Positions 10,755 through 23,099 of a stretch of DNA of 64,000 nt are shown here, piece after piece. The notes beneath the pieces are model-generated. The model did not search any database, had not been told where the DNA came from, and saw only the letters and a list, made by a program, of their open reading frames with translations. Made by a program: the position numbers and the translations under genes. The DNA comes from Lentinula raphanica (Eukaryota; Basidiomycota; Agaricomycetes; Agaricales; Omphalotaceae). How positions within the stretch are numbered: position 1 is the first letter of the stretch; each line of letters begins with the position of its first letter. The stretch covers positions 351,001-415,000 of the forward strand of contig JANVFP010000039.1 of assembly GCA_027919835.1 (NCBI GenBank), read 5' to 3'.

Positions 10755-13700
10755 ATGAGTGAGAGTACCAATGATGGTATGAATCTGATGCTCCATCCTG
10801 GTTTGAACAGTGAGATTGCCAGCCTGGACCATGTAAGTTGATGAAAAATTCTATTCCCTCTGTTTGAGTTGTTATGCATCCTCAACTCGCGTTTGCAGCC
10901 TTTAGCCCGTTTACTAAGAAACCAACGCGATGAGATATCCTCCAATCTCGCATTTGCAGTCATTACACGCGGTCAGAATCCTCAACGCTCTCTCACTTAC
11001 GCCGACTGGGCCCCAGTTGGCTCATATTGCCTGGGTCTACGGGCTCTTCATGTGCTCACCCACCCCGAGCTACCATTGATACCTTTTGCCCCGGAAAGAG
11101 GACCGCTTCCTGTTATGAAAGCCACGTTGACAGGACCAGTGAGTGTCATTGAAGTGATCACTACTACATTCTCACAACAACTGACTAATTGATCTTAGCT
11201 GGGGCCTTTGCTGAAAGATGGGGGGTGGGTTGCAGTTGTCAATCAGGCTCGTAAGGCCGTCAACAGATGGAACCAGAAGAAAGGTTCTCCAACCCCAAAC
11301 GCCACCCTGCATCCCATGCAACAAATGCTGGACCAAATCGATCACTACGCCGGGAAGGAAGATTACACGAAAATCATCCAAAACATTTATTTCGCTGCAC
11401 TGCATTTGGCATGGTTAGAGCAGGACTCTATCCATGGTGCTCGAATTGACTACCCTGAGACCCTTCAACAATTTTCAAATCACTTGCAGGGCATAGGCTC
11501 ACGGTAAGTCATCCACTACCTCTTCTCCCACATGGCACCTCAACCTTTTTGCAAGGTCTTGGACCTTACCATCGATCTTACAACGATCTACGTACAAACC
11601 CAACAATCTCCAAAATCCCCTCTTCCTCAGTCTCGCCGTCTCTCCGCTGTTGCTCCTCCGACCCATCGCACTAACGCAAAACAGTGCTCATCGTGAGACC
11701 CTCTTACATGTTTGTATATACCATACTTTTGTGGATACTACACGGAACTGACACCTGTATAGCTTGCCTATGCTCTCGGACCCCATGAAGACCGACCAGC
11801 TGTACTCAAGGAGATGGAGGAGTTTATGTGGACCCATTTGAGACGGGTTTCGAGAAATGAAATGACCGCGAATGAGTTCATGGAGTCGTTGGTGAACAAA
11901 TTTCCTCAGGACGTTCTTGACACCATATCTAAAGAGGACAACCAATTCTTCTGCCATGGTATGTTATTTTTGCTAAACTTTCCATCTGACCATGTCGTTT
12001 GCTCACCCCACCGCTCTGTGTGATCGGCAGATTATGACGAGAATCGAACTGAGATTGACGGAGGTGGTTTCATTGAGGAAATGATCAGAGCTGGGACCCC
12101 ATCACCTGTTGGGGAGACAGCGTACATCGAGAATGTGATTCGGGGAACAACCCCGGCTCCTACACGTCCGCTCTTTCAGCGCCCTCATCCCTCCAGGCCA
12201 GGTCATCCCCCGCTTCCCCTACGTGATCTAGAGCCTCAAACACCAACTCGACTTCCACCACCTCATCCTTCGTCTTCGTCCCCATCTCCTTCCCCGAGTC
12301 ATCCTGTCCAGATACCTGGTCCTTCCTTCACGGCCAATAACGACGAGGGGTCTCCATCCCAGCGTCCTTTCCAGAGACCACGGCCCTCTGTCATAGAAGT
12401 TGAGGACGAGGAGTCGCCTTTTCATGCTCGGCACCCTCTTTCGTCTTCATCCCCGTCTCCTTCTTTGCCGAGACATCCTGTCGAGACAACCCCGGCTCCT
12501 ACACGTCCGCTCTTTCAGCGCCCTCATCCCTCCAGGCCAGGTCATCCCCCGCTTCCCCTACGTGATCTAGACCCTCAAACACCCACTCGACTTCCACCAC
12601 CGCATCCTTCGTCTTCGTCCCCATCTCCTTCCCCGAGTCATCCTGTCCAGATACCTGGTCCTTCCTTCACGGCCAATAACGACGAGGGGTCTCCATCCCA
12701 GCGTCCTTTCCAGAGACCACGGCCCTCTGTCATAGAAGTTGAGGACGAGGTGTCGCCTTTTCAAGATCGACACCCTCCACAGATACATAAACCCTCCGTT
12801 ACAGACAGAGACCAGGACCAGGGTTCGGACAAGGAGATTTCCGAATCAAAGGATAATGATGGTCCCCTGCTTGGTCCAAAGGCCGCCGTTGTTGAGGAAT
12901 CTTCCATAGCCCAAATGGAAGACCTTTCAGCTAAGAATGCCCAATTCCCGCCGCCGCCACGAGATGAAAAGGACGACAATGAGAAGATTGCGTCGGAGAA
13001 GGACGATCAACCCCCTCTAGACCAGCAGATGAAGGGCATCGAAGGAGGCGCGCACCATTCGGAGAATGAAGAGTCCAATGAGAAAATGAACGCCACCGAG
13101 CCCGAAGATGACCTCGAGGGAGACCTGAACGCCGCGCAGAATGAAAATCAGACGCCTCAGATGAACCAGGACCAGGGTTCGGACAAGGAGATTTCCGAAT
13201 CAAAGGATAATGATGGTCCCCTGCTTGGTCCAAAGGCCACCGTTGTTGAGGAATCTTCCATAGCCCAAATGGAAGACCTTTCGGCTAAGGATGTCCAATT
13301 CCCGCCGCCGCCACGAGATGAAAAGGACGACGATGAGAAGATTGCGTCGGAGAAGGACGATCAACCCCCTCTAGACCAGCAGATGAAGGGCATCGAAGAA
13401 GGCGCGCACCATTCAGAGAATGAAGAGTCCAATGAGAAAATGAACGCCACCGAGCCCGAAGATGACCTCGAGGGAGACCTGAACGCCGCGCAGAATGAAA
13501 ATCAGACGCCTCAGATGAACGAGATGCACGCTGAGAAGGACTCTCTGCCACCGGCACTAGAAAGCCAACAGTCCGATCAGTCCGATCAGGAGACGAACGG
13601 CGCTGAGAAGCAAGTTCCACCCCCTGCGCCCCTGGACCCCCTTCCGCCGTTGCCACAAAGCAAAGACTTCGATGAAGTGATGGCAGACGTCGAGGAGGGG

Positions 13701-16474
13701 CAGAAAGGTGCCGGGGAGGTTGGAAATCCTGACGAACAGTCATCGGATGAAGAAGATCCTGAACAGCAATCAACAGATGAAAAAGCCTTGGCACCGACCT
13801 TGTCACAGGGGGGTAATGGAAGCCAGCCTCAACCCTTAGCCGGCACCAAGCGCAAGCCGAGCAGATCACCTTCCCCTTTGTCAGACATTAACCCTCCTCC
13901 CTCAGACGACAACTCTCCTCCTCCCTCAGACGACAACTCTCCTCCCTCAGACGACGACCCTCCTTCTCCGGAAAATAAGGACAACGAAGAAGATGAGCCA
14001 GCGCCCGATCCCAAACCGAAGCCCAAGGGAAAGGGACAGCCCGACCCAGCGCCTGATCCGAAACCGAAAAAGCCCAGGCCACGTAAAAAGTCGAAGAAGA
14101 ACGTCGAGAGCGAGGACGACGGTGAGTCCAGTCACTATTCACACGAGTATTGTACCTTGATTCTATGTCCTCACCGTGTCTCTTTCCCATAAAGAATATC
14201 CCGGTCAACCACAACCAAGCAATACCGAGATCACCGAAACTGGTCTACGCCGTTCCGGTCGTTTAATAGCACTTGCCGCCGCTGCTACAGCGGGCGCTCT
14301 AACACGCTCAGAACCGAAACCTGGACGTTCGTTGTCTCCACAGGACCAAGGGAGTGAGGAGGATGAAGATATGGGGGAGGATGTAAGTACTGCAACTGTA
14401 CACTGTACCAATGAAGGTTTGACTGAGCCTGATTGTATGCAGAATGTGATCCCCTTATTTGAATCGATTCCTCACCACCGAGTAAGTGGTCCTGCCTTCT
14501 CGAGTCGGGTTGATATTGATTGACATGTTGCTGCAGTTGCGGTCCCGGGGACCTATCAGCTGCTGCATCATGACGGTACCCGATCGGTTGAGTACGAACA
14601 ATTTTCCCATGTATGTCTCGCCGTTTACTCTGTCTTCTCGAAGTTCATCCATTGAAATCCCTTTCAGCATTCACTCCCCGCTTCCCAATTGCAGTATGTC
14701 ATGAGTGTAATTCACTCGCAGGCCAGATCGGATGGCCGGGTACTCCGAGATGGGCGGCCAAATCCGGAATGGATCCCGCCAACAGACTATCCCATTCGGG
14801 AAGTCTCTGTCGATGAATGGGATGTGATGCCTATTCGTCGACGCCTTGCACTGTACCGGCAGGCCCGCGGCAGTCTCCTCATACGAGGAAGGCCTGCAGA
14901 CCGTCTCAGATACAATGTGGAAGAAGACGACCACATCGACCGACTGTTGGGTGACTTGGAGAAGTCACGTACCTTGCATGGTAAGTGCCTGCAAGTTAAT
15001 TTCCTCAGGTTTATCATTGATTGTCTTCCTGGCTTGATAGATACCTCCCGAACATTGAACAGGCCTTCTGATTGTCACACGCTTGGCACCCTCAAGGATG
15101 TTCAAGAAGCCGCGCTTACGGGCAAGAAGGTAGTGAATTGCCTCGAAATCCCCCTTCCAGCTTCGTGTGTGCGTCCCCCTGAAGGGATTTGCACAAAGGA
15201 AGAAGCCGATGCGGCTGGGTTAGCGCGAGTCTACAAGAAGGGCCTGTCTTGGGGCCTTTTTGCCACGTCGCATGCTCTCCACCCGTTCCATGTCGACTGT
15301 GAAGGCTACGGGACATGGGTGATGCCTCACACAGGCTCCAAGTATTGGGTCGTTGGCGTGCCTAAAAAGGAGTCCGACTTTGCCAGCACCGAGATGTTTG
15401 GTAAGAAGTTTGGGGTAGACGGCCATAACAGTCAGCAGTGGAGCTTCTATGGATTCATCTTGGAACCTGGAGATATGCTGTGAGTACTGCCATACTCAAT
15501 AACCATTCCAATGCTTGCCAAAACAGCCTAACAAATTGTGCAGAGTCATGCCACCGTGTACCCCTCATTTCGTCCTCACCCCGTCGCCAGCTATATGCCA
15601 CGGTGGCCACTATTACAGCTACTTAACGATGGCCAGAACAGCATATAGCTGGTACCACAACTTCGTTGCCGCGAGCGTCATCACCAACACAACCGATTAC
15701 AACGCATTTGACGGCCTCATAAGCATCATGTCCTTCTGGTACCATTCTATCATCAACAACAGCGAGACGTATTTGAAAAGCATCCAGAAACTGAACATGA
15801 ATCCAGCGGGGACGAAGAGGGATGATGGTAAACCCATTCCTCCTCTTCATAGATATTCAACTAATCATCTATCAGGGCGCGACCTCATAGTCCATCTCCC
15901 AAATTTCTATTCTTTCGAAGACATCATACAATTCCTCACCTTGGTGAATCTGGTGAAGCTGATCCCTGTCCTGGATGTCCGCCGGTACAGAGAGAAAAGT
16001 GGGAAGTATAGTTCATCCGCCAACTTCGTGGTGCCGCCTGATTTCGCGGTTCGCTCACTAAATGCCTGTCTCCAGGCCAAAGAGCTGCTATCTTGGGTAT
16101 CGGAAAATTTCCAAATCAACCAATATGCCGGGCCTCCAGACACGTTTGCGACGCATCTTCGGTTGAAGAATCTCAGTCGGTTGTATCTTTACCACCAGGC
16201 ACGAACTCTCGTGTACGAAATGGTGCAGGGGGAGAAGACGGGGATGCATCCCGAGGATAGCACGATCACCCCCGAGGCAGTCAAGAAGGCCATCGAGGAA
16301 GAAGTGGTTCAGAACAGCCCATGGATACGAAGGAGGTGGCCGACGGACGAGGATGACGAAACAGTGGAAGATTGGGTCAAGCGTTGGAGTAATGGAGAAC
16401 CTCAGACGTACGATTGGGAAACAGCGGTGGAGGGAAGGATGTACGTAGTGTCGAGAATCGAACCATCTGCGTAG
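10755..16474 (+). CDS. JmjC-domain protein, copy A (one-base frameshift)
   Basis: Exons in the same order as copy B: 10755-10832, 10899-11138, 11199-11503, 11556-11709, 11763-11958, 12031-14121, 14195-14382, 14443-14481, 14537-14610, 14695-14980, 15041-15479, 15544-15827 and 15876-16474. Residues 1-320 form a conserved helical region. Exon 6 is a roughly 700-residue disordered Pro/Glu-rich linker with two long tandem duplications, and SRSPSPLSD precedes a Lys-rich tail. The C-terminal JmjC core has HPFHVD (metal-binding H-x-D), GTWVMPHTGSKYW and LVMPPCTPHF (distal His). JmjC proteins are 2OG/Fe(II) demethylases or hydroxylases. Exon 9 is 74 nt where copy B has 75: a base is missing near 14550, shifting the frame before the JmjC core. 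Unless splicing corrects this, copy A makes no full enzyme even though its catalytic motif is intact. Confidence 0.75.
12138..12790 (+). repeat. 339-bp tandem duplication in the JmjC-A linker
   Basis: Two nearly identical units of 339 bp (113 codons) start at about 12151 and 12490. They encode TPAPTRPLFQRPHPSRPGH followed by a Ser/Pro-rich stretch. The period is a multiple of three, so the protein frame is kept. The few differences are scattered single bases. Confidence 0.85.
12811..13520 (+). repeat. 354-bp tandem duplication in the JmjC-A linker
   Basis: Two units of 354 bp (118 codons) start at 12811 and 13165. They encode an acidic segment that begins DQGSDKEISESKDNDGPLLG. Only a handful of substitutions separate them, so the duplication is recent. 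Copy B has a different, shorter repeat at the equivalent place. Confidence 0.85.
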
Positions 16475-16687
16475 TGCCAAGGACATCTCGGACCAGATGA
16501 AATGATGTTTTGTATTTTATTGCTATTCTAGGACATAATTTCGCAGTTTAAGATTCAGAACGATTTACTACATTTCCTGAGCGATATAGTTCAACGCCCC
16601 CATTACATGGTCTGATTGGCAGCAGTCTCCCGGCAGTCTCCTGAGTGGTATAAAGTCAATTTGACCCCTTCTGCTTAGTAATCCGCT

Positions 16688-16709
16688 GAGCCCAGTAGTT
16701 TAACACCCA
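16688..16709. repeat. Right-end motif of JmjC cassette A
   Basis: GAGCCCAGTAGTTTAACACCCA is an imperfect inverted copy (about 17 of 22) of the left-end arm at 10580. Homology with the region behind copy B stops within a few bases after it. No target-site duplication is visible outside the two motifs. Confidence 0.65.
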
Positions 16710-16898
16710 AATAACACGTTCTGCTTAGTAAAGTCTAGACGTACATATATGGAAGTCGGCGCTAAGCGCTCTCATAACTCTTGCCTTATTACCTTCGTGA
16801 TCAAGCTGGTTCGACCGAGAAAGGTTGAGTTTACAAGGAACGAATTGCTCCGAGATACAAAAAAAGGTAAGTAACATGGCAATCCCTCTATCTCGGTT

Positions 16899-17780
16899 TT
16901 GTATAACATGTCTGGACTAGTTTTGACAATGTCAGCCGTCAACGCGACTCCAAAAAACGCGACTCCCAAAGTCAATTCTCCCAGACGTCGTAGCCGGAAG
17001 CGGCCTAGAGGAAAACCAGTTGGGAGCAGAAAAAGTAAACGGATACGTCGCGAAGATGAGAATCAAGAGGAGCAAATATATGTTCCAGGTTCCTGGGTGT
17101 TGGAACAGGTGTCTACGGGTGAAACGGATGAGGTTGGGGATGACAAGTCGAATGTTGAAGAGGAATTGATACGTCTATTCGTCGTCGACCGGTCAGGCTA
17201 TGTCGAATCACCCATTCCCTCCGTCTCTTTGAAAACCATACTAGCTCAGCGTCCACTCCCTCAGGAGTTCGTCATTATTCGTAACTCAAATACGCGTTTC
17301 ATTCGCAATCTCCATAACCGCGCGGATACCACAATCTCTGAAGACGAAGTTAGCGCAATTCTCACAGAACATGATTCCTCCACTTCGGAATGTACAACCA
17401 TCGATTTACCAGGAACTAGAATGAAACGTTCTAAAGGCGAAGTCAACGCGATTGTCACAGAACGTGATTCCTCCACTTCGGAATGTCCAACCATCGATTC
17501 ACCAGGAACTACATTCAATCGATCTTCTCAACCCCATCATCAATGGTCCTTTGCAGCGCTCCAGAGGGAGGCAACTGGAACGTCCGAGCTTGCTTCTCCG
17601 TTCTTGTCATTCGCCTGTATCCGTCCCTATTGTGCCCTTCCTGACGGAGAGATGTTCGATGAGGACGTTATCGAAAACTTCGACCTTAAAGAAGCCAATG
17701 GAGATCAAGAAGACTCTGATTTAGACTGGATGGACATGGAGCTTGTGTATCCGGGTGCAGATTTCACTGAAAGTGCTTAA
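16899..17780 (+). CDS. Orphan nuclear-type protein
   Basis: An uninterrupted ORF of 293 codons. Starts at 16899, 16908 and 16929 are in frame; I cannot decide between them. Residues about 25-50 are a dense bipartite nuclear-localisation-like stretch (RRRSRKRPRGK, RKSKRIRRE). The middle holds a duplicated block: EDEVSAILTEHDSSTSEC and a second copy about 33 residues later (GEVNAIVTERDSSTSEC), each followed by TIDxPGT. The C-terminus is acidic. I recognise no domain. It has no visible intron, unlike its neighbours. Confidence 0.45.
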   Translation: MYNMSGLVLTMSAVNATPKNATPKVNSPRRRSRKRPRGKPVGSRKSKRIRREDENQEEQIYVPGSWVLEQVSTGETDEVGDDKSNVEEELIRLFVVDRSGYVESPIPSVSLKTILAQRPLPQEFVIIRNSNTRFIRNLHNRADTTISEDEVSAILTEHDSSTSECTTIDLPGTRMKRSKGEVNAIVTERDSSTSECPTIDSPGTTFNRSSQPHHQWSFAALQREATGTSELASPFLSFACIRPYCALPDGEMFDEDVIENFDLKEANGDQEDSDLDWMDMELVYPGADFTESA

Positions 17781-20130
17781 TCAAACTCAAGAGTGAGTTT
17801 TCTACAGGTCTTCGTCTTCCACTCGCACTTTGCTGAAGCTATCATCCTGTAGCTTACCACGGCCTCTTCTCTTAATGCATTGTGCAAATACTATCTTGTA
17901 TATACTTACCTTTGTATTGCAAAAAGCTGTTGTTGTACGAGTATCTCTTGAAAGCAACATACAGCAATGTCTCATTATAGCGTAAAAATCAGGATGAGAA
18001 TTGCGACTCTCAATGTAATTGCTTGGACCTACTTGTAAGTTATGCACATGAATATAAATCACGAACGAATGAAAATGAAAAGGTGTTTATCGCTGTCACG
18101 ACAGGAGCCCATTCCGTCCACCAAATCTTGCACTATGCTATATCTTGTCGCGAACTGACTCTGAAGCCCCTAAAGCATAGCGCCCAAAACAAGCCAAAAC
18201 ACCCTCTGAACTCCGACCCCATGACGAAGTTCTGTGTGGCGCATGGAATCTTAACCCCAACTCGCCCGATAGTAGGTCTATAGCCATGGTTCGCACCTTA
18301 AAGCTTCACTGCTCCAGCGCTCAAATGTCCCACCCTCTTCCCGTTCATTGAAGTTTCTTCTTCAGGGCTGCAGCTACTTCACTGTCAAGAGTCCTTCCTC
18401 CAAATGTGTTTCATTGGGAGCTATCTGATCATGCAATTGGTGATATTACAGCGTTTGTAATGAATCCATCCCCATGGTCCTATACAAGTATGGTTCAGAA
18501 CTTGGGGGCAACGATGAAAGCCTACAAAGCTTCAACCATGAAGTTCCGCGCCTGCTGAACGTTACAGCTCATGGTACAACTCCCACCAAGTGCACCTAGT
18601 CGCCCTTCTGGATCTTCAATTGTGATTGGGGAAGAGGATGAGAGATGACGTTTGTTGCCTTTGACCGAACAGAGTCAACCCGATGATCACAATTTGGGTT
18701 ATGGACGAACGCGAAAGGATGCTCTTAATTGCAGGGATGGGTAAGTTAACAAAGTAGATCGATTGGCCTATTATGTACTTTCCTTCAATACTGAAGTCTT
18801 TTATCGAAACGTTGAGCACGATCTCAGAAGAAGGCACCGCAATGCGAGAACCCCACCACCTACAACGAAGTGTGGTCCCGCAGGGTAGATATTTAAAGAG
18901 ATAAACTCACAGTTTGATCGTGGTTGTGATCGAAATCACCAACATCGGAATCGCTACAATGTCTGTTATTGTGCAGGGTTCTTGAATATAGATCACGTCC
19001 TACGCGTCGGGTTTTGTCCACTCGTCCTGAGCAGCCTCGAGGCCGGGAACGAGATCAGGATCACCGAGGAGGGTGCGCTGGGTGTAGGCGAACTGATAAC
19101 GTCGAGATCGAAGCACGCTTACAAGGTTGCGCACACCTTCAAGCTCTCTATCATCAGGTAAGAATCCTCAACCGTTCCAGGTCCCCCTACATTCGAAGGA
19201 TTCGAAAGACAACAGTTAATGCAAGGAGTGATACACCCCGAGACACAGGAGCAGAAGAGCTAGTGATTCTATATTTGCCCTTGTAATCAATGCGAAGAGG
19301 CTGCGTTTCGCGTACTTGGTAGTCTAGGCGTTGAGTGAGTATGAGTTTCTGAATGCTCTATGAAGCACAATACGCACAGATCCATCCTTAGTGTACATCT
19401 TACAGAGGACATGATGCTTCAGGATCCAAGAGTGAGATACGTCAGGTAGCCTTCGGCAAGGTTTTGGTTCATATTATCTGCGAAAACTCTACCATACTTT
19501 AGTTAGTGGTATGGAAGATGATATGCCGGACGCACACGCATGAGATCTTCGGTCAAGAGAAATCCATCTCTTGCAAGTTCAATGCTCGGTTGGAACAAGG
19601 TCTTTCAAGGCAGTCGACTGTATCACATATGTAACTCCTCAAAGCCTCTCAGATCACCAGGTACTGCCACAGACAGACCTTCAATACCAGTCGCCTCGGG
19701 CTGAAGGGAGTGCAGCCTGCAATAATTAGATCAATCTCCCTGGCATTTATGCAGTTCGCAGTGCATACCGGAGCAGCAGGCCTAGAGTTTTAGCTTCTAT
19801 AATCACCATCGGGCTGCCATACTATGACGAAACCACTTCCGTGACCGATACTAGAATGGTATGAAGCAACTGGCTTGAATTCCGACTGCGAGAGTGGTGA
19901 CAATGATAGCATCTGCAGCACTACCCGGAGAATCTGGGCACCGATCGCAGATGCAGATTTGAGTTCGCAGGGAACGATCCATGAGGATGTGAGGGTTCGT
20001 CCATTTCGACAAGTCAGTGGTCAAATCGTGTTCTACCAGTGCGAGTTGTATCGAATCCCCTGGAGGTTGTCATGAGTATAGAAGGACGGATACATGAGTG
20101 GGTCGAAATCCGGAAACCGAGTGGGTACCT
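17781..20130. other. Degraded region without a recognisable gene
   Basis: Short open fragments occur on both strands, for example plus 18969-19160 and minus 18837-18616, but none joins into a convincing gene and I cannot assign a family. Stops are frequent in all frames. The region has the character of decayed coding DNA like its right-hand neighbour. Confidence 0.4.
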
Positions 20131-20132
20131 AC

Positions 20133-20812
20133 CCTCAGTATCGGCGGCGACTATCTTCAAGTCGACAGGTCGATGAGGCTGGGTTGGTTGAAGTGTTGCC
20201 ATTTGTTCGGGGTTTGCATCATCCCAGACGATATCAGTAGCGTACATTCCAGCTGCTTTGTCGCTCAACACGCCTGTGCCAGACTAGTGATGAATTTAGA
20301 ACGCATGAGTTGAGGAAGAGCAGAGTGTGTATCATCACTTACAGTGTTGACGAAAATTGGCTTGCTACCTGTCTTGTCAAAACACTTCTTCAAGCCATGC
20401 AAGGTTCCAGTAGCCGCATCGACATCATCACAGTCGGCCTGTGAGTTTTATGGGTACATATGTGATAAATCAAATTGCAATATGCAAACCTTACCATCGC
20501 GATGACTATGTCCACCTCCGAACACGCTTCACTCATCAAAGAGATGTCGGAATGTGAGCCCACGATTGGAGTGACATTCTTGTAAAGACTCTTGATTTTT
20601 TCCGCCTTGCTTGCTGAACGAACGACGCATCGTATGTCAAGACTGAGTCAAAGTCGGGCCGTTGGGCGAAACGCGTCAAGACGGTGCCGCCAATGTACCC
20701 TGTTGGGTTTAGATTTAGAAGTTACAGTTTAGAGTGAGTGCATCTATCAAAGCTAAACTGACGAGCGTGGAGATAACTTACCAGTAACGCCAGTCATAAG
20801 AATCTTCGTCAT
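20133..20812 (-). pseudogene. Relic of an NAD(P)-binding epimerase/reductase-like gene
   Basis: On the minus strand an ATG at 20812 opens MTKILMTGVTG and, after a GT-AG intron, YIGGTVLTRF: a Rossmann-fold dinucleotide-binding start (GxTGYIGG). Exons 20699-20495, 20438-20343 and 20283-20133 continue the fold (RCVVRSASKAEKI, VDIVIAMADCDDVDAA, KPIFVNTSGTGVLSDKAAG). A frameshift after about 28 residues (near 20645) breaks the frame. After 20133 the C-terminal half cannot be followed. The family is NAD-dependent epimerase/NmrA-like. The lesions make it a pseudogene. Confidence 0.7.
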
Positions 20813-21198
20813 GGTGAAGAACTAAAAGCAATCAGAGTGGGATCCAGAATGCTGAGTTGCTTTCGTCTTTATATGACGGAAATATCCGTGAATGAAGCAG
20901 TGGATGACTGAGCAACTCGAGAGAAAATGACGAAATTTTTTCGCCTGCCTTACGGGCTTGTCATACTCGGGTGTGCTTCTGGCACTGAATTTCAGAAGAC
21001 TCAGCTTTGGCGAAGACACCACGAAGACACCGTCCTATTGTGTAGAAGCTGGAGATTGCCGGTTGAAACTTGGCAGTTTATGACCTGAGTATGCAATCGT
21101 GCTCATGACGATTTTCCAAACAGGTAACGAATCCTACGAAAGACGCGCATGAGTATACGATTAGATCGAATGTTTCCATTGCTCTACGACATGCTTCA

Positions 21199-22950
21199 TC
21201 AGATAATAAACGGAATCATAGCCTTGCGCTTTGGATACGCTTTTCCAAACTCCTTTTTGTATGCAGCATGCTTCTTCAAAGCCCAGACAATCATCTGGAG
21301 CAATCGTGAACAGATATGCTGTTTGGGTGTCATCAGAGTTATTTCCAGAAGAGAGAGGGAGTAAGAAGGAGGAAAGAGACTACTCACAAGCCCAACTACC
21401 TGTCATGACACAAATCACTACCCAGGCGAGGGTTTCGAAGAAATAGTTTGGGCATGATATGAGACCAAATCCATACCCCGTAGGAATGGCGCGTTTTCTA
21501 GATCCAGGTGGACGTAGAGAGCGAAGATGGAGATGGGTGCTGAGATTTGAGAGTTCAAAGAACTGGGATGATTAGGATGTTCAGTCACGACAAAGCTGTG
21601 CAGGACGGAGGAAAATCAACGAACAGCCCATAAACTCGCACAAGTCCATAAGAATAGTTGGTCATTCCTAATAGTGCCCTGGACGTACGGAGAGGTGGCG
21701 GAGAATACGGGACGGTATAGATCGTAAGCAAGGAACAATCCTAGGGAAAGTGGGATGTAAGCTGTTGGCCACTACCTCACGCCTTTGAAGACACACCGGA
21801 TAGAACGTGGTAGTGTCCAGAGCTGAAGTTGTTGTCAGAAGAGTGACGCCGGAGTTTCAATAAAGGCGGTCTTACTTTTTGAAGACGTTGAAGAAAGGCA
21901 TTGTACCATGGGAGAAGCGGTGAACACTGAGGAAATTTGAACAATGTCTGTATGTAAACTGCAATAATCAGGACAGTAGGTACTGACAACAGTGTTTCTA
22001 GAATTCGCTTTCCAAAATGTGCTTCGATCATGGCGAATGTCATCCTGGTTAACATGAGTACTCTGGGTAAGGTATTAAAGATTGACTGCACCTTTGTAAG
22101 TCGCTGTGTACAACGTCGGCGCCGTAGAAGACGCGAGGGAGGTAGAAGAAGAATGGGTGAATCAGGAGCGGACCTGCCTATAAGATTTTCATGTAGGCAG
22201 AAGAGTTCAAGGATTCCTTTGCATTACACGCACATATTCAATCACGAATACAAGTTTCCATCCGATTTGAGGTCCTAGATCTTTTACCTCTAGCTCCAGG
22301 CCAGGAGTGAAACCAGTAACGTCCCGTACTTTGACGTCATCCGCCAATGGCTTCTTCTCTGACTTCTGAGTGAGGCGCTGTCTGGAGGTAGAGAACTATA
22401 GAAGGCATAATGGAATGTGAACACGAGCAGTGTTGGTGGTAAGACGGGTAACAACTAGTCTACTTCGGAGTCCAGGGTCCGAGCCGTCACTCAGCTCTTT
22501 CCTAATTCGGACACCCGGACACGTCGATTTACGCTGATGAAAAACAGAAAACCTCGCGTCAAATGGGTTGAAAGCATGTAAAATGTCAACTTGCGTTCAA
22601 ATATAGAGCAAATCGGTATGGTAATGTCATGGAACGCAGCGTATGAATTTAGTGGATTGCTCATTGATGTCTCTTCTACGATGAAAGCTGCTTCCAAAAA
22701 AGGAAACACCTGAGTGACGGTATTGACAGCGCGCTTCAAATCAGACTCTAGATTGAGTGCAACGACTGTCTTGCAATTCTCAAGCTACGAGTCTGACTCG
22801 GGAGACTAGGTAACAACGCACTTTGGGTATTTTGGCCTGTATTTTTCTCTTGACGTCTTCGACGGTGTCTTCTGGAGAGGCCTCTATTATCAGTGGAAAT
22901 GCATTACGAGCGAATGAAGGTGTTTTGTTGGAAGCAGCGGAAACAGTTAT
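21199..22950 (-). pseudogene. TSC13: Very-long-chain enoyl-CoA reductase TSC13-like, damaged
   Basis: Minus-strand exons read in order as the microsomal enoyl-CoA reductase that completes very-long-chain fatty acid elongation. They are a ubiquitin-like N-terminus (ASPEDTVEDVKRKIQAKIPK), ELEVKDLGPQIGWKLVFVIEY, GPLLIHPFFFYLPRVFYG, VHRFSHGTMPFFNVFK, the steroid-reductase-like LRPPGSRKRAIPTGYGFG, SCPNYFFETLAW, and a C-terminus KKEFGKAYPKRKAM with a lysine-rich tail at 21199. Damage: the expected ATG is ATA (22950-22948). The last exon changes frame near 21305 before WALKKH. The first intron is about 400 nt instead of about 55. It is divergent from GRC3, 150 bp apart. If it is the only copy, an alternative start or an assembly error should be considered. 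Confidence 0.75.
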
Positions 22951-23099
22951 GGTCAAGGAAGTTGAGTTTCACCCTGAACGCGAAGCCACAGAAATTAGGC
23001 GCGCTCGTACAGGCAGGGCCGTTCCCGGACCGGTTAGTCCGTTACATATGCCAAAATTTTGTTTTCTTCAAATTCTTGTTTACGACTCCGAGTTCGTTG

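Noticed and set aside
13285..13869. Long minus-strand ORF opposite the JmjC-A linker
   Set aside because: Shadow of the repeated plus-strand coding sequence, with no independent support.
18616..18837. Minus-strand fragment considered as a VPS26/arrestin relic
   Set aside because: Only vague beta-strand-like composition; no conserved motif could be matched.
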